DNA of 21,137 nucleotides from JAVBKP01 sp031553975 (GTDB taxonomy: Bacteria > Bacillota > Clostridia > Peptostreptococcales > Anaerovoracaceae): positions 1 to 21,137 of the forward strand of contig JAVBKP010000038.1 of the NCBI GenBank assembly GCA_031553975.1. The letters are read 5' to 3'. A program made the translations under genes and the position numbers. Positions 1 to 6,274 of this stretch are shown here, in pieces. The notes beneath the pieces were generated by a model. It searched no databases, was not told where the DNA came from, and worked only from the letters and a program-made list of their open reading frames with translations. Each line of letters begins with the position of its first letter. Within the stretch, counting starts at the first letter, position 1.

Positions 1-275
1 TAGTAACTGACAAAATACTCTACTGAATTGTTAGGAAAAAACTCCTTGAACTCTCCATAAAGCTGACCTGCCAGTGTCTTGTTATGTGATATGATTATGG
101 TAGGCTTTTGCACACGCTCTATCACATTGGCTATGGTGAAAGTCTTCCCTGAGCCCGTAACCCCTAATAGTGTCTGATGCTTCTTGCCCGATTCAAGACC
201 TGCCACCAGCTTGTCCACTGCTGTTGGCTGATCTCCCATCAATTTATATTCTGAAACTACTTCGAATTTTCCCAT
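1..275 (-). CDS. uvrB: UvrABC excinuclease subunit B, N-terminal part (runs off left edge)
   Basis: UvrB is the DNA-damage-verifying helicase-like subunit of nucleotide excision repair; it loads with UvrA and then recruits UvrC. Reading leftward from ATG at 275-273, the 91 visible residues begin MGKFEVVSEYKLMGDQPTAV and contain the Walker A P-loop GVTGSGKT (about residues 38-45) followed by IISHNKTLAGQLYGEFKEFF and the start of the beta-hairpin region (FVSYY), all typical of UvrB. The ATG has a GGCGGAG ribosome binding site a few bases upstream. The gene is open at base 1, so only about one seventh of the expected 650-670 residues is seen. It sits behind a LexA-box promoter, matching its usual SOS control in Firmicutes. 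Confidence 0.97.
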   Translation of the reverse strand, partial: MGKFEVVSEYKLMGDQPTAVDKLVAGLESGKKHQTLLGVTGSGKTFTIANVIERVQKPTIIISHNKTLAGQLYGEFKEFFPNNSVEYFVSY

Positions 276-300
276 CTTATCTCCGCCTTTCGTATAGTAT

Positions 301-330
301 ATAATATCATATACGAACATATGTTTGCAA
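301..330 (-). promoter_or_regulatory. Putative sigma-A promoter of uvrB
   Basis: On the minus strand a -35-like TTGCAA (330-325) and a -10-like TATTAT (306-301) are separated by 18 bases. The -10 lies about 26 bases upstream of the uvrB ATG. The LexA box overlaps the -35 element, which is a typical repressor position. The -35 matches the consensus only partly. Confidence 0.6.
314..327. promoter_or_regulatory. LexA (DinR) SOS box upstream of uvrB
   Basis: CGAACATATGTTTG matches the Bacillus/Clostridium SOS operator CGAAC-N4-GTTCG at all but one position (T instead of C in the right half site) and is a near-perfect palindrome. It overlaps the proposed uvrB -35 element, so bound LexA would block transcription until RecA-stimulated LexA cleavage. 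uvrB is a standard SOS gene in this phylum, so site and gene agree. Confidence 0.85.
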
Positions 331-335
331 GTTGT

Positions 336-1613
336 TTATAGTGATCTTAATAAATAATCTTTTAGAAGTAAACTGTAGTTCTGCTCCTGATACATAAATA
401 TTATGGCATCCGGCTGGCTTTTTTCCACCATATGGTGAAACCAAAAGCTCCAGTCTATATACCTAACATCTATAATGGCAACATCTCTAAATATTGTTGA
501 AAGCATGTCTGTGTTGGGGTTCTGAAAAGAGTCTTTGAACACCATCACCTTTTTATCTGTCTTGGCATTTTCATTGATGCAGCCATAGTATCCAAGGTTC
601 TCCGTATAGACATCAACATATTTGATAGGATTCTTATCAAGTCCTGCACCAATCAAAGTCTCTCTCTTCCATATGTTGTTGTATATAGTATAATAGGTCA
701 TGTCGTCTTTGTGTATTGATTCTATCATAGGAACCACTTCGTCTAGGGCAATAAGTCCCGAAAATCTTACCTGCAAATCCCCAATATACTGTTTATCGTC
801 TAATGTACGAAATACAAAATCATCATCTGAAAACTTCTGGTCTTCTGAAATAGTCCCCTTGGCTACCATGGCATCCTGCAAAAATTTCATTCCTTCGTAG
901 GCTCCTAGCGCATTCCAGTGAAAATCTCCCTTAAAATACAATTTTTTCTTTTCTTCCAAGGATAGGTTGTTGAAGTACTCTTGTGTATCCACCACATTGA
1001 TATGTCCTTGTTTTAACAGGTCTTTTAAAAGCTGCCTGCTTCTCTCTCCTTGGGTATATGGGAGATATTTGTTGTCTTCTAGACTGTACAGCATGGATTT
1101 TTTGTGGGGCATAATCTGGTAGTAAAATTCAATGTCAGGGTATTTATTTGCCATACGATTTAAGGCTACACCCACGGCCTCAATGTCACTCTTTTGCGCA
1201 TCAAATGCCAATGGGTAAATCCAGCCATCCATTATATACACATCTCTAGCATCAATCTTCCCAGATGCCAATAGATATTTTGAATATAGTTTTACCAATG
1301 TATCTCTATACGGAAACTGCTCAGAAAAATAAAAATCTCCAATGGACGTGGTGATTTTGCCCATCTCCATAGGTGGTATACCTGTAAGCAATATTTTTAC
1401 AGCAGCAACATATTCCTTTTGAGAAACTGCTTCTCTAAAATGTACTGTCTCTTCTTGGTTTAGTTTGCCCAATATAATATCTGTAATACTTGTTAATGTC
1501 CTATTTTCATCATTGCTGATTGTTTCATCCGGCATGATGGTCGCTATAATAGGTATCGCAAAAATGGCCAGGGCAAATGGAATTATAATAATTAGCAATT
1601 TAATTCTTTTCAT
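336..1613 (-). CDS. DHHW-family protein, AlgX/DltD-like partner of an O-acetyltransferase
   Basis: A 425-residue protein with one N-terminal membrane anchor (about residues 5-27) and otherwise a likely extracytoplasmic domain. It carries the family signature D230-F-H232-W233 and, near the C-terminus, a D361-S362-F motif. In the AlgX/AlgJ/DltD group, a D-x-H pair and a serine form a SGNH-type catalytic triad that places acetyl groups on a polymer, so these are the likely active residues; S362 as nucleophile is inference. It starts 11 bases after the MBOAT stop with a GGGGG ribosome binding site, so the two genes are co-transcribed. Together they should O-acetylate a surface or secreted glycan outside the membrane. 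The acceptor is unknown because no polymer-synthesis genes are in view. Confidence 0.85.
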   Translation of the reverse strand: MKRIKLLIIIIPFALAIFAIPIIATIMPDETISNDENRTLTSITDIILGKLNQEETVHFREAVSQKEYVAAVKILLTGIPPMEMGKITTSIGDFYFSEQFPYRDTLVKLYSKYLLASGKIDARDVYIMDGWIYPLAFDAQKSDIEAVGVALNRMANKYPDIEFYYQIMPHKKSMLYSLEDNKYLPYTQGERSRQLLKDLLKQGHINVVDTQEYFNNLSLEEKKKLYFKGDFHWNALGAYEGMKFLQDAMVAKGTISEDQKFSDDDFVFRTLDDKQYIGDLQVRFSGLIALDEVVPMIESIHKDDMTYYTIYNNIWKRETLIGAGLDKNPIKYVDVYTENLGYYGCINENAKTDKKVMVFKDSFQNPNTDMLSTIFRDVAIIDVRYIDWSFWFHHMVEKSQPDAIIFMYQEQNYSLLLKDYLLRSL

Positions 1614-1624
1614 TCCCGATCCCC

Positions 1625-3049
1625 CTAAAACCTAAAGTAAATAAACGGATTGTACGTAGAGTTGGTCAGACAAATGGTACATACAAACAGTACTGCACAA
1701 ATACCAAAAGACATGGCTAACGCAAAACCCATAGGCTTGTCTTCTATAGGTTTGTCACCTTTGATCTTGCAATAGAGATTTTTTAGCAGTGGTGTACTGC
1801 CAATAATGGCTACGAGCATCACTTGCCAGTGGTCGTGAAGATATAGCCAACTTTTGGCATCCATAAGATTTCCAGATGCAAAACTAAACATTTTTTGTAT
1901 ATAAGCCAGTGCATGGGTCAAATCTGTAGCCCTAAAAAATACCCAACCGATCATAAAGGCAAATATAGTGTACGCTCTTGCCACTATTGTTGGTACCTTA
2001 GGGAATTTTCCCCTTAGATGCTTTTCTGCAATTATGATTACGCCATAGTATAGACCCCAAAAAACAAAATTCCACGCTGCGCCATGCCAAAGCCCAGTCA
2101 GCATCCACACCACCAATATGTTTCTTGTGACTTTCCAAGGTGCGACTCTGTTTCCGCCCATGCTAATATAGACATAGTCTCTAAACCATGAGCTTAGAGA
2201 TATATGCCACCTGCGCCAAAATTCTGTTACACTCTTTGAGATATATGGGTAGTTAAAGTTCTCATCCAACTTGAATCCAAATACCTTGGCTAATCCTATA
2301 GCCATATCTGAATACCCGCTGAAGTCAAAATAAATCTGCAATGTGTAGGCTATGATTCCAATCCATGCTGTCACAGGAGATATATCTCCAATCTGCTGAA
2401 CGAAAATATTATCTGCCATCTGCCCCAAGGGGTTTGCTATCAACACTTTCTTGGCAAGTCCAACTGAAAACCTTCCAATTCCATCGGCTATTAGCGATAA
2501 ACTATGTTTCCGGTTGTCCACCTCATCTTGAATGGTGGTGTACCGAATGATAGGCCCTGCCACCAAGGCTGGGAACAATGCTATGTACATGCCAAATGAG
2601 ACAATATTTTTCTGCACTTTGATCTTCTGACGATAAATATCTATTACGTAGGACATGGCATGAAAGGTGTAGAAGGATATGCCAATAGGCAAGGGTAGGT
2701 TCAACGGTTCCACTTCTAGCCCTAAGAGTGTATTTATATTGTTAATGACAAAATCCGCATATTTAAAGAATACCAGTAGCCCTATATTAAGCACTGCTGC
2801 TAGCACAAGGGTTCTCTTCGCTAGGCGGCTCTTACCCACTTGCATTTGTCCCGCGATAACACGCCCAAAGGTGTAATCCATGGTCATTGAAAATAGCATT
2901 AAGGCTATGTATACGGGCTCTCCCCATGCATAAAACAGCAAGCTAGCCAGCAATAGCACTGTATTCTTAGCTTTATTTGGTACCGCAAAATATAACAATA
3001 CGGTGAGCGGCAAGAAATAGTATAAGAAAACCACGCTGCTAAAAACCAT
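1625..3049 (-). CDS. MBOAT-family membrane O-acyltransferase, AlgI-like
   Basis: A 474-residue polytopic membrane protein of the AlgI/DltB/PatA type. Visible motifs are YFDFSGYSDMAIGLAK (about 240-255), EFWRRWHISLSSWFRDYVYI (277-296) and LWHGAAWNFVFWGLYYG (320-336). H322 in the last motif is the invariant MBOAT histidine and H282 lies in the RRWH motif. Such proteins pass acyl groups from a cytoplasmic donor across the membrane to an extracellular partner, here very probably the adjacent DHHW protein. The start ATG follows GATAAGGAG with 8-base spacing and is preceded by a good promoter. No glycosyltransferase is nearby, so the substrate (exopolysaccharide, teichoic acid, peptidoglycan or other) cannot be named; dltA/dltC neighbours are absent, so it is not a standard dlt operon. 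Confidence 0.93.
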   Translation of the reverse strand: MVFSSVVFLYYFLPLTVLLYFAVPNKAKNTVLLLASLLFYAWGEPVYIALMLFSMTMDYTFGRVIAGQMQVGKSRLAKRTLVLAAVLNIGLLVFFKYADFVINNINTLLGLEVEPLNLPLPIGISFYTFHAMSYVIDIYRQKIKVQKNIVSFGMYIALFPALVAGPIIRYTTIQDEVDNRKHSLSLIADGIGRFSVGLAKKVLIANPLGQMADNIFVQQIGDISPVTAWIGIIAYTLQIYFDFSGYSDMAIGLAKVFGFKLDENFNYPYISKSVTEFWRRWHISLSSWFRDYVYISMGGNRVAPWKVTRNILVVWMLTGLWHGAAWNFVFWGLYYGVIIIAEKHLRGKFPKVPTIVARAYTIFAFMIGWVFFRATDLTHALAYIQKMFSFASGNLMDAKSWLYLHDHWQVMLVAIIGSTPLLKNLYCKIKGDKPIEDKPMGFALAMSFGICAVLFVCTICLTNSTYNPFIYFRF

Positions 3050-3087
3050 ATACTACACTCCTTATCTATTTTAATTTTAACCTGACT

Positions 3088-3116
3088 ATTATATATCAAT
3101 ATGGTTGTACCCGCAA
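3088..3116 (-). promoter_or_regulatory. Sigma-A-type promoter of the MBOAT-DHHW operon
   Basis: On the minus strand a perfect TATAAT -10 (3093-3088) lies 17 bases downstream of TTGCGG (3116-3111), about 38 bases upstream of the MBOAT start. It sits directly after the terminator of the upstream dehydrogenase gene, so the acetylation pair appears to be an independent transcription unit. Confidence 0.7.
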
Positions 3117-3117
3117 C

Positions 3118-3151
3118 AAAAAAGATATATGCCAAGGGCCATATATCTTTT
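3118..3151 (-). terminator. Intrinsic terminator after the saccharopine dehydrogenase-like gene
   Basis: A 12-bp perfect stem (AAAAGATATATG at 3120-3131 with CATATATCTTTT at 3140-3151) with an 8-base loop, followed on the minus strand by a T run (complement of A3118-3123). The stem is AT-rich, and the T run on the plus side is shorter, so it acts mainly for the minus strand. Confidence 0.75.
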
Positions 3152-3198
3152 GTTATAAGTGATTTCTGAGGGATGTGATTCCCTGTTATATTTTGGTT

Positions 3199-4470
3199 CT
3201 ATTGAATGGCATTTAACAAATTCTTTTGGTCTAACATGTCCGCATATTCTGAATGCATCTCACGAAGTCCTGCCGGAAATTCGTATTTAGCCATTCTCTC
3301 GATGAATGGATCTGGATCAAAACTCTCTGGTCCGTATACACCTTTTAGGTCCCAAATGCCTTTAGCCACAAGCTCCATCATAATCACTGGTGCCACAGCT
3401 GTTTGTGCTACTACAGAGTTAGTCGAGTATTTGCTGATACAGTCTTGGTTGTCTGATACTTGGTATAAATATACGGATCTTTTAAGACCGTCTTTGGTGC
3501 CTGTTACCCAAGTCCCTGCACAGCCCTTACCAGTCATTTTCATGGTAGCCTCTACTGGGTTTTTAACTACTTTGACAAGAAAATCTCTAGGTGTTATTTC
3601 TTCTCCACCTATGCGGATCTTGGCATTCTTGGAATCCATGCCCAGCTCTTTTAAATGAAGAAGCATTTCTCTTGTCTCTTTTGGTACGCCATATTTGAAG
3701 GTTACACGATTACAATCTATTTCACGTGGCACCAGCATTACTTCTTCGTGTTCTACATTGACTACTTCTACATCGCCAATGCCACTTGGAAAGTTAAATA
3801 TCTCTGGCTCAGAGAAATGACCTGTCGTAAACCACCCTTTATCTTTTTCCCACACAACTGGTGGCGCTAGACATTCGTCTACAGTAGTCCATACAGAGAA
3901 TCCAAAGTATCCAACGTCATCCCCTGTATAGTTATCTCCATCTCTCACGTTAACTTCATCTATGGTATCAAACAAATGCTTGTCCGCATATTTGGCAAAT
4001 ACATTGGCCATTCCAGGCTCTACACCGGATCCAACAATAGCCAAATTGCCTGCTGTTTGCCATTTTTCATGTTGTTCAAATTGGTAATCACCCAGCTTAA
4101 CATTGCAAAGCTCATATGGTTTTTCTGGATGAGGTTTTGAAAGTGTCATGGCACAATCAAGGTACATAACCCCTGTTTCTCTGCATGTATCAAATATACA
4201 TTCATTAAAAGTCGGCTCTACCGCATTCATTACAAACTGTATGTCATGCGCTTTCACCACTTCTTTTATACTCTCTGGGTCTCTAGCATTTATCTTAGCC
4301 GCAATGAATTTACCGCCGCCACATATTCTCTCTGCTACTTCCTTGGCTCGCTCTTCATTATAATCAGAAATTACAACCCTTTGGGCCCAATCGCCCTTTT
4401 CTCCTGCTCTTTTTATAATCATAGCAGCAGATGTTCCCACCCCGCCTGCACCAATTATTAAAATGTTCAC
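3199..4470 (-). CDS. Saccharopine dehydrogenase-family oxidoreductase, carboxynorspermidine dehydrogenase-like
   Basis: A 423-residue NAD(P)-dependent enzyme starting directly with a Rossmann fold (G7-A-G-G-V-G12). Conserved stretches such as VGSGVEPGMANVFAKYADKH, GKGCAGTWVTGTKDG, RSVYLY and the C-terminal ESFDPDPFIERM resemble carboxynorspermidine dehydrogenase (condensing aspartate semialdehyde with a diamine) more than the lysine-pathway Lys1/Lys9 enzymes. Start is GTG at 4470-4468, with AAGGAG overlapping the csrA end and only one base after the csrA stop, so translation is probably coupled to csrA. The neighbour expected for a polyamine route, carboxynorspermidine decarboxylase (nspC), is not in the window, so the substrate is unproven. 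It may be a bystander of the flagellar operon or co-regulated with it. Confidence 0.8.
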   Translation of the reverse strand: MNILIIGAGGVGTSAAMIIKRAGEKGDWAQRVVISDYNEERAKEVAERICGGGKFIAAKINARDPESIKEVVKAHDIQFVMNAVEPTFNECIFDTCRETGVMYLDCAMTLSKPHPEKPYELCNVKLGDYQFEQHEKWQTAGNLAIVGSGVEPGMANVFAKYADKHLFDTIDEVNVRDGDNYTGDDVGYFGFSVWTTVDECLAPPVVWEKDKGWFTTGHFSEPEIFNFPSGIGDVEVVNVEHEEVMLVPREIDCNRVTFKYGVPKETREMLLHLKELGMDSKNAKIRIGGEEITPRDFLVKVVKNPVEATMKMTGKGCAGTWVTGTKDGLKRSVYLYQVSDNQDCISKYSTNSVVAQTAVAPVIMMELVAKGIWDLKGVYGPESFDPDPFIERMAKYEFPAGLREMHSEYADMLDQKNLLNAIQ

Positions 4471-4471
4471 T

Positions 4472-4720
4472 TTACTTCTCCTTCTTGCTTTTTCCTAAGT
4501 TACTTAATATTGATAAATCTTGCATGTCATTTGACCCGATTGAAAGTGCTTTTTTATTCTCCGCACGAATCTGCTCAAATACTTCTTCTCTATGTACTTT
4601 GATGCTCGGTGGAGCATCTATACCTAGCTTAACTCTACCATCTTCACATTGGATTACTTTGATCTTTATTTGAGAACCAATGTATATACATTCGTCGTTT
4701 TTACGCGTCAATACTAACAT
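4472..4720 (-). CDS. csrA: Carbon storage / flagellin translation regulator CsrA
   Basis: An 82-residue RNA-binding protein beginning MLVLTRKNDECIYIG, with the core beta-strand region IKIKVIQCEDGRVKLGIDAP and the VHREEV segment typical of CsrA. In Bacillus it binds GGA motifs in the flagellin leader and blocks translation, and is antagonised by FliW, encoded just upstream here. The ATG at 4720 is chosen because AGGAGGTG (4732-4725) lies right before it; an in-frame ATG 66 bases further upstream lies inside fliW and has no ribosome binding site. The C-terminal tail (about residues 58-82) is longer and more charged than the compact enterobacterial CsrA, as in many Firmicutes. Confidence 0.96.
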   Translation of the reverse strand: MLVLTRKNDECIYIGSQIKIKVIQCEDGRVKLGIDAPPSIKVHREEVFEQIRAENKKALSIGSNDMQDLSILSNLGKSKKEK

Positions 4721-4721
4721 G

Positions 4722-5156
4722 CTACACCTCCTGTCCTTGTTCAAGTAGTTCATGTCTCGTGGTGTATTTATTCTCATTAAGAACAATTTGCATTGCCTCT
4801 GTGGTATTGAGATTGATTACCAGTGGTGCCAATAAATTAGCCGTCACATAGGATCCATCTCCGATAGAGAGCAAATTAAACACCCCTAGTTGCTTGCTAT
4901 CAGCTATACCAATAACCGCTAACTCATCATCCGATATATTGATATCGTAATCAGGGAAATAATCCCATGGATTTATGGCAATAAATGCAATCTGTGATTC
5001 CTCCAATGACTGAAGACAAATCAGTTTTTCATTCTCAGGCATATCAAAGGCTGCATATCTTTTATATTCTTCTAGTCCTAATAGTCCTTGGGGGAAAGTT
5101 ATGATTTTCGTTTCATCGATTTCATGATCTCCAAAATATTTAGTTTTAATTATCAT
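4722..5156 (-). CDS. fliW: Flagellar assembly factor FliW (CsrA antagonist)
   Basis: FliW binds either flagellin or CsrA; when free of flagellin it sequesters CsrA and relieves repression of flagellin translation. The protein (144 residues) shows the family start IIKTKYFGDHEIDETKIITF followed by PQGLLGLEEYKRY. An in-frame GTG at 5171 would add five residues, but that stretch reads AAGGAG and is the ribosome binding site for ATG at 5156, which I therefore take as the start. The stop codon is one base from the csrA ATG, and the csrA ribosome site lies inside the end of fliW, so the pair is translationally linked. The gene is preceded by an inverted repeat in the gap after flgL. Confidence 0.95.
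   Translation of the reverse strand: MIIKTKYFGDHEIDETKIITFPQGLLGLEEYKRYAAFDMPENEKLICLQSLEESQIAFIAINPWDYFPDYDINISDDELAVIGIADSKQLGVFNLLSIGDGSYVTANLLAPLVINLNTTEAMQIVLNENKYTTRHELLEQGQEV
4725..4740 (-). promoter_or_regulatory. Candidate CsrA-binding site over the csrA ribosome binding site
   Basis: The RNA just upstream of csrA reads ACAAGGACAGGAGGTG. ACAAGGA (4740-4734) matches the ACARGGA core of the CsrA consensus, and a second GGA lies in the ribosome binding site. Paired GGA motifs over the ribosome site are how CsrA typically represses. Any AGGAGG site contains a GGA, so only the upstream motif is informative; binding is inference. Confidence 0.4.
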
Positions 5157-5175
5157 TCGTTTCTCCTTCACAATG

Positions 5176-5209
5176 AAATAGTCCGATATTATATTATATC
5201 AGACTATTT
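5176..5209 (-). other. Long inverted repeat between flgL and fliW
   Basis: Arms AAATAGTCCGATAT (5176-5189) and ATATCAGACTATTT (5196-5209) match at 13 of 14 positions (the mismatch forms a G-U pair in minus-strand RNA) around a 6-base loop. On the minus strand there is no clear T run after it, so it is not a standard terminator. It ends 19 bases upstream of the fliW start. It could be a processing or stability hairpin, a weak terminator or a regulator site. TATAAT-like hexamers lie in the loop, but I see no matching -35. Confidence 0.6.
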
Positions 5210-5233
5210 ATGCTAATCCTATAAATTTTTAGT

Positions 5234-6259
5234 TTACTTTAAGTAATTTACTAAAGAATTTTGTAATATTTTCGATCCAACTTGAAGAGCCGATTGGTAT
5301 ACCATCTCAAGGGTTTTAGACTCTGTTATCTTTTCCACATAGTCAATATCCTCTATCTTAGATAAAAGTTCTTTCATAGAAAGAGTCATATCTGTATTCC
5401 TTTTCATGGCAGTCTCCAAGCGATTGGTCTTGGCACCCGTCTCTGAATCTAGTCTTACAATGTTGTCAAAATGCCTCTCCAGTTCACTATTTCCAAATGC
5501 CAACAGATTGTCAAGGCTTGGTGGTGTCTCAGGTGTTATGTTTGCAGTGGCCCATTGACCAGCTGTAATGGTGTCAGGATCATTGAACATAGGCACTGGT
5601 GGCGCTTGCTGCACACCTGCAAATTTAACTGTATTGTACACCTTTTCCATAGTTGCTCCAATGTCATCTACGGGTGGGGTTGCTGCATTATTCCCATTCA
5701 TAATAGCGCTGGCAGATACGTTGATAGGAATTGTTACCGCTGGCGCGATTTCACGATTCATCTTGCCTGCTGCATCATCTGGATTCACTGTTGGATCCAC
5801 CCCAAAGGCGTTTCCCTCTTGTTTAAATGGTGCACTTGTGGTGGCAAAACCTCCAAATATATATCTTCCATCATACATGGTATTGCCGAGCTGGGTCATA
5901 CGTCCAATGCCCTGCTTCATCTCTTCTGACAGTGAGTTGAGAGATGCATCTGAACTCAAGACACCTCTCGCCTGGGTATTCAAAGTTTTAAATCGATTCA
6001 TGGCCTCAACCATCTCTTGCAGTGTACTATCGGTCATGTCCATCCACCCCTGGGCATCAGCAATATTTCGCTTATATTGTTCGTTTTGCGCCATAACACT
6101 TTCCATACCCATTGCTCTCACTGCAACATATGGATTATCTGATGGTTTTAATATCTCCTTGCCTGAAGCCAGCTGATTTTGATATTTTTGCATAGAGCCT
6201 AAATTCACCTGAAGATTATTGAGATAGTTGGCCGATAGGCTTTTATTTGTTACTCTCAT
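5234..6259 (-). CDS. flgL: Flagellar hook-associated protein 3 FlgL
   Basis: FlgL forms the second ring of the hook-filament junction and is exported by the flagellar type III system. The 341-residue protein has the flagellin-like N-terminus MRVTNKSLSANYLNNLQVNL with LASGKEILKPSDNP, and the C-terminal D0/D1 helix ending YQSALQVGSKILQNSLVNYL. It is about 40 residues longer than Bacillus FlgL; the extra length is a Pro/Ala/Asn-rich central region (about residues 155-245), the surface-exposed D2 part that varies most in this family. It lies 15 bases after flgK with an AAGGAG ribosome site, in one transcript with flgM, flgN and flgK. Confidence 0.96.
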   Translation of the reverse strand: MRVTNKSLSANYLNNLQVNLGSMQKYQNQLASGKEILKPSDNPYVAVRAMGMESVMAQNEQYKRNIADAQGWMDMTDSTLQEMVEAMNRFKTLNTQARGVLSSDASLNSLSEEMKQGIGRMTQLGNTMYDGRYIFGGFATTSAPFKQEGNAFGVDPTVNPDDAAGKMNREIAPAVTIPINVSASAIMNGNNAATPPVDDIGATMEKVYNTVKFAGVQQAPPVPMFNDPDTITAGQWATANITPETPPSLDNLLAFGNSELERHFDNIVRLDSETGAKTNRLETAMKRNTDMTLSMKELLSKIEDIDYVEKITESKTLEMVYQSALQVGSKILQNSLVNYLK

Positions 6260-6274
6260 TGTTCCTGCTCCTTA

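Noticed and set aside
2905..3135. Minus-strand small open frame overlapping the MBOAT start
   Set aside because: It runs through the MBOAT promoter and the N-terminal MBOAT codons in another frame and has no ribosome site; the apparent hydrophobic character comes from the overlapping gene.
5568..6176. Plus-strand open frame of 202 codons opposite flgL
   Set aside because: Antisense to FlgL; no ribosome site or family signature; a shadow of the real frame.
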